Assembly (NCBI GenBank): GCA_039817415.1
Contig: JBCBVV010000026.1
Location: 1-64,000 of the forward strand
Length of the DNA stretch: 64,000 bases
Source: JALEFZ01 sp039817415
GTDB taxonomy: Bacteria > Bacteroidota > Bacteroidia > J057
Direction: 5' to 3'
Position 1 is the stretch's first letter. Each line of letters starts with the position of its first letter. The translations under genes were made by a program, and so were the position numbers. The notes under the pieces were generated by a model that made no database searches, was not told the origin of the DNA, and was given only the letters and a program-made list of their open reading frames with translations. Positions 46,394 through 55,406 of this stretch are shown here, in pieces.

Positions 46394-46939
46394 ATGAACG
46401 CTTTTATTTCAATCACCCTATTACTTGGACTCATGATGACCACCCTTACTGTACAGGCTCAGAAAAAAGCCATCCACCTAGAAACTACCCAACGCATCAA
46501 GGCAGAAAAGGCAGAAGTATTTGATGTGATCAGAAGCCTTAGTCGTTTCCCAGAATGGTCTCCATTTATTCTGGAAGACCCAGAACAGAAAATTACACTG
46601 GGAGGTCAAGATGGAACCATCGGATCAACTTATCATTGGCTAGGAGTAGCCGAAAAAAGTGAAGGAACCCAAACCTTGGCGGCTTTGGAAGGAGAGGAAT
46701 ACGTAAGAATGGAATGTGATATAACCGTTCCCTTTAAGAGTGCCCCAACTTTTGAATACCAGCTTAGTCAAGAAGGAGATGAAGTACTTGTCAAACAAAT
46801 TTTCCACTTGCCATGCTCAGGAGTCTCTTATTTTATGATGAAACTCCTTGGAATTCAAAAAAAGATGGAAGAGACCAATCAATTGGGAATGAATCGCCTC
46901 AAAGAGCTTATTGAAAGGCAAACGACCCTTTCTAAGTAA
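46394..46939 (+). CDS. SRPBCC-family exported protein
   Basis: 181 residues from the ATG at 46394, which gives a signal-like start (FISITLLLGLMMTTLTVQAQ). The rest is a polyketide cyclase/SRPBCC-like fold (IRSLSRFPEWSPFILEDPEQ; STYHWLGVAEKSEGTQTLAA; LLGIQKKMEETNQLGMNRL). These proteins bind hydrophobic ligands; one in the same neighbourhood as HxlR and DoxX is a common arrangement. Function is not established. Confidence 0.8.
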   Translation: MNAFISITLLLGLMMTTLTVQAQKKAIHLETTQRIKAEKAEVFDVIRSLSRFPEWSPFILEDPEQKITLGGQDGTIGSTYHWLGVAEKSEGTQTLAALEGEEYVRMECDITVPFKSAPTFEYQLSQEGDEVLVKQIFHLPCSGVSYFMMKLLGIQKKMEETNQLGMNRLKELIERQTTLSK

Positions 46940-46957
46940 GCTGTGTTGACCCTAGTG

Positions 46958-46994
46958 CCTCCTTCATCCAAGGTGAAGGAGGTTATTCTTTTTC
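46958..46994 (+). terminator. terminator after the SRPBCC gene
   Basis: Perfect 9-bp stem (CCTCCTTCA with TGAAGGAGG) with a T-rich tail, 19 nt past the stop codon. Confidence 0.7.
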
Positions 46995-47420
46995 ATTCCT
47001 ACCAAATTCTCGGCTATTAGCCCAAATTCTCATTAGCTCCTGTATTCCTGTATCTCAATTTCTTCCATCTCGTTTATCTAAATGTCGCATCGAAAGATTT
47101 CATCATTAGATTTATCCAAAAATCAACCCTTAGATATCCTTATCCTAATAGAATTGACGATGCAGACTCATTTCATATATCGCAAGCTAAGGTCCAAGAT
47201 AAACTAGACATCTTAATAGGCTTTTAGATTAACAATTAGCATAGAAGGACCTTTTATTTAAGCCCCCATACCAAACCCTGTTTCGACTTATTTTCCTTTC
47301 AAATAGTCGTTACAGGGATTTTTATTGATGGGAAGAAAGAGTAAGTCTGTAAAAGGGACGACAATTATCGAGCAAAGCACCCACCACCTTCATCCCATTC
47401 ACATCATCAATTCCAAAAAG
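46995..47420. other. gene-free stretch upstream of the flavoprotein gene
   Basis: No supported gene, repeat or RNA signature was found between the SRPBCC terminator and the ATG at 47421. A frame open upstream of that ATG from 47325 lacks a family-like N-terminus. No good TTTG/TAnnTTTG pair is seen. Confidence 0.5.
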
Positions 47421-48353
47421 ATGAAAACAATCTTCCATGCAGGAGAAATTGCCGTACAAAAGCTGACCGGCGAACAAGAGACTGCCAATTTGGTAGGGCG
47501 CATGATCAAGGATGAACTTCCGAACATGGCAAATGAATTCATCCGTCAGCAACAGATGGTCATCATTGGGTCGTCCACAGATGGAGACTTTCTTTGGACA
47601 TCCATGTTATTGGGGGAAAGGGGATTTGCAGAGGTAAAGAACCCCAAACAGCTCGAAATCTACTTGGATAGGATCTATACCTCTAGTCTAAGTAATGGGG
47701 GAGATATTTTCCTGAACAACATCAAACAAGAACCAAAGGTTGGGCTGCTCTTTATCGACCTGGGTGCAAGAAGGAGGTACAGAACTAATGGACAAATGAG
47801 GCTTGAGGGGAATAAACTCGTTCTATCTGTTGAGGAGGCCTATGTAAATTGTCCCAAGTTTATCCAACGAAGGTATATAGAAGAGAACAATCTTGTAGCT
47901 TCTTCAGAAGGCAGGACCAAAGCTGGAACTAAATTGCATGAAGAACTGATCCAATGGATAAGGAAGGCTGACACTTTCTTTGTTGCAAGCAAGGCCCCTT
48001 CTGGCTCTACAGACGTTTCTCATAGAGGAGGTCTGCCTGGTTTTGTTGAAATAACTGAGACGGGAGACCTTCGGATTCCAGACTATCCCGGAAACAGCAT
48101 GTACAATACGTTAGGGAATATTCATGCTCATCCTTATGCGGGTTTGCTATTTGTTGATTTTGAAGAAGGAAAGACTTTACAACTGACAGGAAAAGCAATG
48201 CTTGAATTTGGGCAGGAGTCAGAAAGCGATCTTCAAAAAAGTGGACAAACAGGGAGGTTCTGGATCTTTTCACCTACAAAATGGATCCTTACAGAAAATC
48301 ATCATCCCGTTTCATGGGAATTCAAGGATTATTCTCCCTTCAATCCTTCCTAA
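47421..48353 (+). CDS. pyridoxamine 5'-phosphate oxidase-family flavoprotein
   Basis: 310 residues from the ATG at 47421 (MKTIFHAGEIAVQKLTG), matching the usual N-terminus of this family, which normally begins with FHxGE. Two split-barrel halves are seen: MVIIGSSTDGDFLWTSMLLG and FFVASKAPSGSTDVSHRGGL, with the flavin-binding NTLGNIHAHPYAGLLFVDFE. It should bind FMN; substrates of this subgroup are unknown. It lies alone, ended by a strong terminator. Confidence 0.83.
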   Translation: MKTIFHAGEIAVQKLTGEQETANLVGRMIKDELPNMANEFIRQQQMVIIGSSTDGDFLWTSMLLGERGFAEVKNPKQLEIYLDRIYTSSLSNGGDIFLNNIKQEPKVGLLFIDLGARRRYRTNGQMRLEGNKLVLSVEEAYVNCPKFIQRRYIEENNLVASSEGRTKAGTKLHEELIQWIRKADTFFVASKAPSGSTDVSHRGGLPGFVEITETGDLRIPDYPGNSMYNTLGNIHAHPYAGLLFVDFEEGKTLQLTGKAMLEFGQESESDLQKSGQTGRFWIFSPTKWILTENHHPVSWEFKDYSPFNPS

Positions 48354-48374
48354 AAAGATAAGCTCAGGAAAAAG

Positions 48375-48410
48375 AAAGCGGCTGAAAGAAATCCTCTTTC
48401 AGCCGCTTTT
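48375..48410. terminator. terminator between convergent genes
   Basis: Perfect 14-bp stem (AAAGCGGCTGAAAGA with TCTTTCAGCCGCTTT) with a T-run. It lies between the flavoprotein gene and the convergent arylsulfotransferase-like gene. Confidence 0.88.
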
Positions 48411-48429
48411 ACTTTCTGCTTTTTACCCG

Positions 48430-49965
48430 CTAGTACAACCTTCCTCTTCTTGCATTATGGAAGGTAATATCAAACAGTCCTTGAGGAGGAAAGATGCTCG
48501 CCTCAAACACAACCTCGTCTGTGTCCTTATTTATCTCGACAATTTTTCCAACGGGATTCCCATTCTCATAGGAACGGCCTGGGGTGAAGATTACATTATT
48601 GGTTGAAGGATAATAAGAAACTCTCGAGACGATTCTTGCATAGGTCTCTTCACCTCTTTCCTTACCATAATCCCAGACTTGCTGAATCGTCATTTTTTCT
48701 TCATCAATTTTGTATTCAACTGCTCTACTGTAAAGCTCCTGACCCGTGTAATTTCTATTGTCTCCATTGTCGAACAGGAGGATATTCCCATTGGGCATGA
48801 TCTCAGGTGAATGTTGGTACCAAGGCCACTCAAAATCAGAATGGTTGACGGTCCCATCCAAAACAGCAGGATCGGTAATTGGATTTCCCTGAGCATCCAA
48901 GGGTTGGAGGAGAAATTGCTTCAAATCTATACCACTTCCTGAAGTTCCCCAATCACGGTGAGGAGCCAGTATCCAAACTACTTGGTTATTGTAAGTAAGC
49001 TTAACGGTTCCCTGCGTTCGGCCCGAAACAATCAGGGTCTTGTCTGTTTCATCATAAGCAAGGCCATTCGCATGAAACCAATCTACATTTAAGTCAGCCA
49101 GATCAGTGGGCCAAGCTCTCCTGCTGTTGTCCAGAGACTGATTTAGATCCCAACTATGTATTGTATTTCCGCCGTTATCCCAATCTAGCTCAAAGATTAC
49201 ATCCTCTTTGGTCTGTTTGGAATAATCATTTACAGTTACCAAGACGTTCCCATTCGGAATCTCCATTACCTGATGATGAAAACCTGCCCCATCCAATTGT
49301 CTGCTACGAACAATATTGCCTAGCATGTCCATTTCGTAAACCGAGGCAGTATTCCCGTCCCCAAAGACCAGGTTACCGTTTTCCATTCGGAACATACCAT
49401 TGTCATAAAAGAGCGTCACCAGGCTAGGATGAGAGGTAAAATCAATGTACCATCTGATATCCCCATATTGGTCAAAAATAAAGGGGCGCTGAGGGTTGAA
49501 AATATCATCGAAACCAAAGTAATTCACAAAGTTGAAGCCAGGCTCCATTCTTGCAGGATCTGCCTTGTCTATTCTAATCTCAGGCATATCCGCAATCAAA
49601 CTATCGGTCTGAAAACGAAACCCTCTTGTCACCAATATATTTCCAGAGGCATCCAGTAAATTAAGGGTAACATCATTGCTATAATTTGCATAGAGGCCCA
49701 AGACAGGGATATTTAAATCTCTACCAAACTCAGGAAAAACCTGCACAAGGTTAGATTCAAGGCCTCTTCTTCCTTCCACTATTACTTCTGCAGAAACAGG
49801 TACTGAAGTTGTTAATGTAATCTGGGCCGTTAAGGGAGCAACACCCGTAGGATTGAGCTGTACCCCTATGGTAGTAATGATTTCCGTGCTAGGATCCATT
49901 CCACAAGAGGAAAGAAAAAATACTATACCGAGGAGATAGATGGAACGTAGTAGTCTTCGTTTCAT
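48430..49965 (-). CDS. arylsulfotransferase-like lipoprotein
   Basis: 511 residues. The signal ends LGIVFFLSSCGM (lipoprotein). The propeller of the arylsulfotransferase (ASST) family is recognisable: FHHQVMEIPNGNVLVTVNDY, DWFHANGLAYDETDKTLIVS, VVWILAPHRDWG and HSPEIMPNGNILLFDNGDN. ASST enzymes use a catalytic His to move sulfate between phenols; members with unknown substrates are common in Bacteroidota. The propeller call is good; sulfotransferase activity is inferred. Transcribed towards the flavoprotein gene, sharing a terminator. Confidence 0.85.
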   Translation of the reverse strand: MKRRLLRSIYLLGIVFFLSSCGMDPSTEIITTIGVQLNPTGVAPLTAQITLTTSVPVSAEVIVEGRRGLESNLVQVFPEFGRDLNIPVLGLYANYSNDVTLNLLDASGNILVTRGFRFQTDSLIADMPEIRIDKADPARMEPGFNFVNYFGFDDIFNPQRPFIFDQYGDIRWYIDFTSHPSLVTLFYDNGMFRMENGNLVFGDGNTASVYEMDMLGNIVRSRQLDGAGFHHQVMEIPNGNVLVTVNDYSKQTKEDVIFELDWDNGGNTIHSWDLNQSLDNSRRAWPTDLADLNVDWFHANGLAYDETDKTLIVSGRTQGTVKLTYNNQVVWILAPHRDWGTSGSGIDLKQFLLQPLDAQGNPITDPAVLDGTVNHSDFEWPWYQHSPEIMPNGNILLFDNGDNRNYTGQELYSRAVEYKIDEEKMTIQQVWDYGKERGEETYARIVSRVSYYPSTNNVIFTPGRSYENGNPVGKIVEINKDTDEVVFEASIFPPQGLFDITFHNARRGRLY

Positions 49966-50012
49966 GAAAAATATGTTTGTTAGCTAAAGCTAGTAGCTGA
50001 ATCTGTTGTTAT

Positions 50013-50035
50013 CTTGAAAATAGGAATCTTTCAAG
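50013..50035 (-). promoter_or_regulatory. inverted repeat upstream of the arylsulfotransferase-like gene
   Basis: Perfect 7-bp arms (CTTGAAA and TTTCAAG) with a 9-nt spacer, about 50 nt upstream of the ATG at 49965. An AT-rich pair of ATATATACA repeats lies next to it. Could be an operator or chance in AT-rich DNA. Confidence 0.3.
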
Positions 50036-50093
50036 CATATATATACATAATGAATTATATATACAGAAATGAACAATTCTCAACTATGAATTG

Positions 50094-50318
50094 ATGGGAT
50101 ATACAGACAAACTTCCAGCCTTCTATTACTGTAACGAATGTGATGCCTTACTCGTCATTGAGAGGGCAAGCAAAATAGTGGTTTGCCAAAGCTGTTTGAT
50201 GGAGCATCATTTCTCATTTATACCTGAGGCGAATGCTTGCATACTTCCCTTGGAGACGAAGGATGAGAAAGGCAGTAATCAGCAGGCTAAAAGACCTCCC
50301 CATGGGTCTGCTTCATGA
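50094..50318 (+). CDS. small zinc-ribbon protein
   Basis: 74 residues from the ATG at 50094 (a TTG one codon earlier is also in frame). Two CxxC pairs (YYCNECDALL and VVCQSCLM) spaced about 16 residues apart predict a zinc ribbon; the C-terminus is polar (ETKDEKGSNQQAK). Its last 32 bp overlap the end of the convergent flavoprotein gene. No family is recognised. The zinc-ribbon pattern makes it more than a chance frame, but its short length leaves doubt. Confidence 0.5.
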   Translation: MGYTDKLPAFYYCNECDALLVIERASKIVVCQSCLMEHHFSFIPEANACILPLETKDEKGSNQQAKRPPHGSAS

Positions 50319-51402
50319 TCGCCTTGGCAATGGGCTTAACCTGTCTTACAGTGTTAACCGCCATATTCGAGATGAGCTTGTTTCCGAATAACTTTTGGAC
50401 ATTGCGTCCTGTCCACAACCTCTGAGCAAAAAGCTTCTTCCATCGATTGGCATAGGCATTCTCAAGCTCTGAGCGAGGAAAATCACCTTGCTGATAGTAT
50501 TCAAGAATGGTATCTACACTGATTTTTCCTGCATGAATAGCCATCGCCATCCCATTCCCACACAAGGGGGCAATCATTCCTGCAGCATCACCCGTCATCA
50601 AGATATGTTGTTCTACAGGAGCCTTGGTTTCGAAGGAAATTTCGTTGATGACCAATGGTTTTTCAAAAAGGAATTCAGCCTGCGTTAGGATTTGTCTGAG
50701 ATGAGGATTTTGGTGAAGAATATGCTTCTCGAATTCCTTTACATCCCTGTATTTCTTCAGGTCGGTTCTTTCAGTGAGGTAACAGATATTTGAGATTCCC
50801 TTTTCCACCAGACTAATGCCACAATACCCACCCGGAAAATTGTGTAGGGCGATGACATCTGCATCATGATTCGTTCTGGCATGATACTTTATGCCTACAT
50901 ATGGAGATCTACGCTCCATAAAGCTCCTTTTCAGACTTTTGTCTAGCTTAGACCGTTTCCCAAAAGCGCCTACGGCCATTCGACTTTTTACCTGTTCTCC
51001 CCCCGATAGTGTCAGGTTAAAATGGTCATCTTGAAAAGTAACATCTTCCACACTGGTTCGAATCCTGATCTCAGCATCTTCCGATAAGGCTTTCAGATAC
51101 CAAAAATGATCAAGCGAATAACGACTTACCCCAAAAGCTCCCAGATCAAGGGGCATCTCCAATAACTTTCCATTGACCGAGCTTAATCGAAACTGTGTAA
51201 CACGCGCAGGAGATAATTCATGAGGGAATAGCTTTTCTTTTTCGAGGAAGGGGATGACTTCATTGGATATGTACTCACCGCATACTCGATGAAAGGGATA
51301 GGCTTTTTTTTCGAACAATACCACCTTTAAACCTGCCCGATTCAAGAGGATGGTTTGAATCAGGCCTGATAACCCTCCTCCAATAATAGCCACGTCGTAC
51401 AT
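50287..51402 (-). CDS. geranylgeranyl-reductase-like FAD oxidoreductase
   Basis: 371 residues: FAD-binding IIGGGLSGLIQTILLNRAGL at the start, the second motif MTGDAAGMIAPLCGNGMAMA and a conserved Cys-rich HRVCGEYISNE. These belong to the geranylgeranyl reductase/halogenase-like family, which reduces polyprenyl chains or hydroxylates aromatic rings. In related genomes such an enzyme is encoded beside type III polyketide synthase, methyltransferase and UbiA genes; here it is about 7 kb from them, so it may act in the same pathway. It stands alone on the minus strand, 278 bp downstream of the SRAP gene. Confidence 0.84.
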   Translation of the reverse strand: MYDVAIIGGGLSGLIQTILLNRAGLKVVLFEKKAYPFHRVCGEYISNEVIPFLEKEKLFPHELSPARVTQFRLSSVNGKLLEMPLDLGAFGVSRYSLDHFWYLKALSEDAEIRIRTSVEDVTFQDDHFNLTLSGGEQVKSRMAVGAFGKRSKLDKSLKRSFMERRSPYVGIKYHARTNHDADVIALHNFPGGYCGISLVEKGISNICYLTERTDLKKYRDVKEFEKHILHQNPHLRQILTQAEFLFEKPLVINEISFETKAPVEQHILMTGDAAGMIAPLCGNGMAMAIHAGKISVDTILEYYQQGDFPRSELENAYANRWKKLFAQRLWTGRNVQKLFGNKLISNMAVNTVRQVKPIAKAIMKQTHGEVF

Positions 51403-51497
51403 AGGGAATAGATTTGCAGGTTTTTGTTGTGTAGAAAACTTACTAAAAGAACCATTGTTTAGGAAGTATTTTCAGGAAGAAGCCCATTTTTCCAAAT

Positions 51498-51524
51498 AAA
51501 AAACGGAATCCTCCCGGATTCCGT
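51498..51524 (-). terminator. terminator of the SRAP gene
   Basis: Perfect 9-bp stem (ACGGAATCC with GGATTCCGT, loop TCCC), followed on the minus strand by six T. It lies about 155 nt past the SRAP stop codon. Confidence 0.75.
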
Positions 51525-51679
51525 GCAAAGAACAAAAGCCAAACGTACGAACTTGTTAAACGCAAATATGTCTGTTGAATCCCCGATCTATTAGGTGAGG
51601 CAAATAAATTCCAGTAGTATACAGATAGGAGGGGTTAGGTTTCAGAAAGGAGACTCAACAAACTTATTGGCGAACGTGA

Positions 51680-52327
51680 TCAGGCGGCAACCTGTCCTAT
51701 GGATGGTAATTCCTGTATGTTGAGTTCATGAACCTCCTGAAACTTCAATCCACCTCTAGCAGGAAGTTGTAGGATTTTCTGGACCTTATTCATGTTAGTA
51801 TAAGGATTCAGCCAAGTAGACTCTACGTTCTTGGGTAGGATCAAAGGCTTGCGAAGGTGAATATCATTTTCTCCACTAGCTTGGGTCAAAATGGCGAAGG
51901 AATACAAGGTGCTGCCGTCCGACTGCCTCCACGCATCAAAAATCCCCGCAAAGCAAAATCCCTCTCCCTCAGGCATGCTGGCCTTGAAAGTCTCCTTCCC
52001 ATTTCTTCCCTTGGTATCTATGTAGTATCCATCCGCAGGAATCAGACATCTGTTCCTACGCAATGGAAGCTGAAAACGAGGATGGCTAAATACCTGCTCG
52101 ATTGGGGCAAACTTCTTCCCCTTGTTCTCCTCGCCTCGTTTATTCCAGGCTGAGACCATTCCCCAGCGATAATACTTTAATCTGATTTGTTGGTACTCCC
52201 ATACCAGCACAGGACCGTACTGATCAGGTGAGAAACGCCCCCCTTCTAGTAATCTAAGGCTTGGAAAATGTTGCCATGTTTCCGAAGAGGGTGTATAGGT
52301 AGTATTGAAAGTGTAACTCGCTAACAT
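51680..52327 (-). CDS. SRAP-family protein lacking the catalytic cysteine
   Basis: 215 residues related to SOS response-associated peptidases (HMCES/YedK): YYRWGMVSAWNK, NRCLIPADGYYIDTKG, FCFAGIFDAWRQSDGS and IHLRKPLILPKN match family blocks. The family normally begins MCGRY with a Cys at position 2 that binds abasic sites; here the start is MLASYTF. The active-site Glu of GYYEW is also absent (GYYIDT). The ATG at 52327 is the only start upstream in frame, so the changes look real. Likely an inactive or altered member rather than a frameshift product. The intergenic region carries a CTAATTTAATTAG palindrome at 52360-52372. Confidence 0.82.
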   Translation of the reverse strand: MLASYTFNTTYTPSSETWQHFPSLRLLEGGRFSPDQYGPVLVWEYQQIRLKYYRWGMVSAWNKRGEENKGKKFAPIEQVFSHPRFQLPLRRNRCLIPADGYYIDTKGRNGKETFKASMPEGEGFCFAGIFDAWRQSDGSTLYSFAILTQASGENDIHLRKPLILPKNVESTWLNPYTNMNKVQKILQLPARGGLKFQEVHELNIQELPSIGQVAA

Positions 52328-52463
52328 GTGGCATTGCTTTGTTTGACAATACCAATATGCTAATTTAATTAGTAAATACCAATTCTTTGAGCATTATTTT
52401 AGCTAAAATTTTTATCTTTATACTTAATGAGCTAGCTATCAGATGTATAAATATTAGCATAGC

Positions 52464-54212
52464 TTATACCTTCACCCCAAGCTGCCTCAACATCGTTGAA
52501 TAGAGGTCTGCGGGTTGAAAGGGCTTGCTAACATAGGCATTCATCCCTGCCTCTTGTACCTCTCGGTTAATGTCTCCCACCACAGAAGCAGTTAATGCAA
52601 TAATGGGAACTTCCTTATAGTAGGCTTCTTGATTGGCCCGGATCACCCTTGTCGCTTCATAGCCATCTCGCTCTGGCATATGTAAATCCATTAGAACTAT
52701 ATCAAATCGTTCGACAAGAATCTTATCACAAGCTTCTACACCATTGTTGGCGATTTGGTAGGAAATCTTCCACTTCTTCAAATAGCGAGAGGCGACCATT
52801 TGGTTGATCTTATTGTCCTCAACCAACAGTACATTTAGGCCCTCAAGCCCCGAGAACACTATTTTCTTATCTTTCTTTATCGTTTCCTGCTGTTGAGATG
52901 GGCTATCCAGCTCGATCAAAGGAAATTCTAGGGTAAAATAAAAGGTTGACCCTTTACCTAGCTGAGAACTCACTTTAAGTTCGCCCCCATGGAGGTCTAC
53001 CAACTCCTTACAAATGGCCAGTCCAAGTCCTGTCCCTCCAAATTTTCTAGTAGTATTTGAATTGGATTGAGAAAAGCTTTCAAATATATGATCCAGCTTG
53101 TCCTCTGGTATTCCTATCCCTGTGTCTTGAACAGCAAAATACAACTCAACCTTATCCTCTGTCCTCCCTTTTTCCTTCACAATAAAGCGCACACCTCCTT
53201 CCAAGGTGAATTTCACAGCATTGTTGACCAGATTGGTAAGGATCTGGCTCATCCGAACTGGATCGCCCTTTAACTGAGAAGGTAGGTTCGCATCCATCTC
53301 GAAAGAAAGGTCAATTCCCTTATCAGCTGCTTTTGGCATAAGAGCCGAACGAATGCTTCCAGATATTTCCTTCAGCGAAAAGGGAATGGACTCTAGCTCG
53401 ACTTTTCCTGCATCAATTTTGTTGAAATCCAAGATGTCATTGATGATGACCAGGAGGTTGTTTCCCGAGAAATTAATGGTTCTCAACATTTCCTTTTGAT
53501 CATCTCTGGGATCGTTCTCTATGAGAAGATTGGTCAAGCCAATGACTGCATTCATGGGGGTCCTTATCTCATGGCTCATGTTCGAGAGGAAGCGTGTCTT
53601 TTCTTCAGCTGCTATTTCAGCTTTTACCTTGGCCTCCATGAGTTCAGCTTGGTATCTTTTTCTTCGGCTTATGTCCTTGAGGATCATCAGGAAAAAGCCC
53701 TCATCATCGATAGAAACGGGATTAATGGAGATTTCCATCGGAAACTCCCTTCCATTCCTTGCCTTTCCGTACAACTCCAACTCTGTTCCTTCTAACTGGA
53801 AAAACTCCGATTGGGAATAGGCCTCCTTGATACCTGAAAACTTTTCTAGGCTTTCTTCACTTAATAACTTCTCAAAAGACAATACATTGATATCTTCTTT
53901 CAAATAGCCAAACATTTGTTCGGCCGCCTGATTGAAGCTGCTAATTTCATAGGTGTCCTGCGTAATAATGATACCATCCGCTACATTTTCCATGATAGCA
54001 GAAATATAGGCCTCACTTTTAGCCAGAATTTTCTTGTTAAGCTCAAGCAATTCCTCAGACATGAGGGAAACGGACCGGTCCTTTTTTCTTCTGGCCCTGT
54101 CCGATTCCTCGTAATAGCTATCAATGACTTGAATCAAAGCATCTAGCTGATCTTCAGGTGTGGAATGCTTTCTTTGAACCCTCTTTAGTTGTCTTTGGAG
54201 GAGTTTATTCAT
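52464..54212 (-). CDS. PAS-domain hybrid histidine kinase
   Basis: 582 residues. An N-terminal coiled coil and a PAS domain (YISAIMENVADGIIITQDTY; LELYGKARNGREFPMEISIN) precede the HisKA dimerisation helix with the phospho-acceptor His (FLSNMSHEIRTPMNAVIGLT), the ATPase domain (VQDTGIGIPEDKLDHIFESF; GTGLGLAICKELVDLHGGEL) and a receiver domain at the end (LNVLLVEDNKINQMVASRYL; IVLMDLHMPERDGYEATRVI). No membrane segment, so it is cytosolic. It begins 4 nt after the FIST gene stop, so FIST and kinase form one operon and probably one signalling unit. Confidence 0.92.
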   Translation of the reverse strand: MNKLLQRQLKRVQRKHSTPEDQLDALIQVIDSYYEESDRARRKKDRSVSLMSEELLELNKKILAKSEAYISAIMENVADGIIITQDTYEISSFNQAAEQMFGYLKEDINVLSFEKLLSEESLEKFSGIKEAYSQSEFFQLEGTELELYGKARNGREFPMEISINPVSIDDEGFFLMILKDISRRKRYQAELMEAKVKAEIAAEEKTRFLSNMSHEIRTPMNAVIGLTNLLIENDPRDDQKEMLRTINFSGNNLLVIINDILDFNKIDAGKVELESIPFSLKEISGSIRSALMPKAADKGIDLSFEMDANLPSQLKGDPVRMSQILTNLVNNAVKFTLEGGVRFIVKEKGRTEDKVELYFAVQDTGIGIPEDKLDHIFESFSQSNSNTTRKFGGTGLGLAICKELVDLHGGELKVSSQLGKGSTFYFTLEFPLIELDSPSQQQETIKKDKKIVFSGLEGLNVLLVEDNKINQMVASRYLKKWKISYQIANNGVEACDKILVERFDIVLMDLHMPERDGYEATRVIRANQEAYYKEVPIIALTASVVGDINREVQEAGMNAYVSKPFQPADLYSTMLRQLGVKV

Positions 54213-54216
54213 GATG

Positions 54217-55359
54217 TTAGACTTCGAATAGATAGGTAATGGTCATGGTCTGGTTGTGAAGCTCACAATATCCAGTCTTGTAATGGGGAGAAATCTCTCC
54301 ATAGGAATAGAATCCGATTTGATGGACATCCTCTCCTAGAACTTCTGCAACAGCTTCCACTTCCTCAGGTGTGTGCTGCCCCATCACTATTTTTCTTCCT
54401 ACACAGCTTACCATCAAGGCGAGCTTGCTGCCTAACACTTCTTCTGTATCAATTTTGGCTGATTGTGCAGCTTGCTGAGCCCCGTGAATCAATTGATCGA
54501 AATTCGCCATCATTAGCTGGGCAATGTGTCCCTCAGGCATGTTTCCTGCGAAGGTCATGCTATTATTTTCCTCATCTATAGAGAGGATCGTCCTAACTGT
54601 ATTTCCATCAGATTGGTCTACGGAACGGATGCTCAAAGGAAATTCAAGCGCACTACTGGGAAGTCTCTCTGCATCTTCTCCCAGGTAACTTTTATATAGA
54701 TCTAAGGCTGGCTTTCCATCCAACTCATATAGAACATTATCTTGTGATTTGGTGATGGTACGCTCTGGACCAAAGTTATCCCAACCGCCTACAGAACCAT
54801 GGCCAATTCTAATAGAATCTCCATACACTCCAAGGGCTGCTATCAATCCAGGCTGAGGCGCTCCATTAAAGGCAACTAATGTCTTTTCGAATTTATCTCC
54901 ATCTCCAGCTAGTCCTCCCGTGATCACGACTTCTTCTGGAAGTTGCTCACGCATGCCCATAACCAAATCACTGCCATTTACCACATGTCCATCAGAGATA
55001 ACAAATATGGCCTTCAGGTCTTCTTTAGGGAATTGTGCAGCTAGATCTAAGCCGGCTGCATAGGAAGAAACGTACTGATCAATTAAGATGGAAGTGGATT
55101 CCACCTTGGTTTTTTCGAATGAGACTGCAGTGGCAACTAAGGTCTCGTCCATGACAGTATCTCCAATGATTTCTCCTGAAGAACTACACCCAAAAACTGC
55201 TGCCTCAGGGTATTTTTCTAAAAGTTCCTGAATAGCCTTGGTCTCTGCCATGACTTCACGCTGGCCAAAGAAAATGACCCATTGAGGTTGGACATTGGCA
55301 TCACCGTCATAAGCCTGCCATCCTTCAACTCCTTCCCAGGTTAGTTGGAATGTTTTCAT
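54217..55359 (-). CDS. FIST-domain sensor protein
   Basis: 380 residues from the ATG at 55359, just inside an inverted repeat. FIST N domain (QAYDGDANVQPQWVIFFGQR; FGCSSSGEIIGDTVMDETLV) and FIST C domain (KPALDLYKSYLGEDAERLP; GQHTPEEVEAVAEVLGEDVH) are in the usual order. FIST proteins bind small ligands such as amino acids and feed them to a partner kinase or cyclase. The kinase gene follows by 4 nt. Both in one operon support a ligand-sensing two-component pair. Confidence 0.88.
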   Translation of the reverse strand: MKTFQLTWEGVEGWQAYDGDANVQPQWVIFFGQREVMAETKAIQELLEKYPEAAVFGCSSSGEIIGDTVMDETLVATAVSFEKTKVESTSILIDQYVSSYAAGLDLAAQFPKEDLKAIFVISDGHVVNGSDLVMGMREQLPEEVVITGGLAGDGDKFEKTLVAFNGAPQPGLIAALGVYGDSIRIGHGSVGGWDNFGPERTITKSQDNVLYELDGKPALDLYKSYLGEDAERLPSSALEFPLSIRSVDQSDGNTVRTILSIDEENNSMTFAGNMPEGHIAQLMMANFDQLIHGAQQAAQSAKIDTEEVLGSKLALMVSCVGRKIVMGQHTPEEVEAVAEVLGEDVHQIGFYSYGEISPHYKTGYCELHNQTMTITYLFEV

Positions 55360-55406
55360 CGATCTGGTTTTTAGAATTTTCGTTAAAACAATGTATAACC
55401 AGATCG
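55360..55406 (-). promoter_or_regulatory. inverted repeat abutting the FIST start codon
   Basis: Perfect 10-bp arms (CGATCTGGTT at 55360-55369 and AACCAGATCG at 55397-55406) with a 27-nt spacer. In the mRNA the second arm ends one base before the ATG, so the hairpin would occlude the ribosome-binding region. It may control translation of the FIST/kinase pair, or be a DNA operator. Confidence 0.5.

Noticed and set aside
50036..50072. AT-rich ATATATACA direct repeats
   Set aside because: Low-complexity AT sequence; two short copies only and no array structure.
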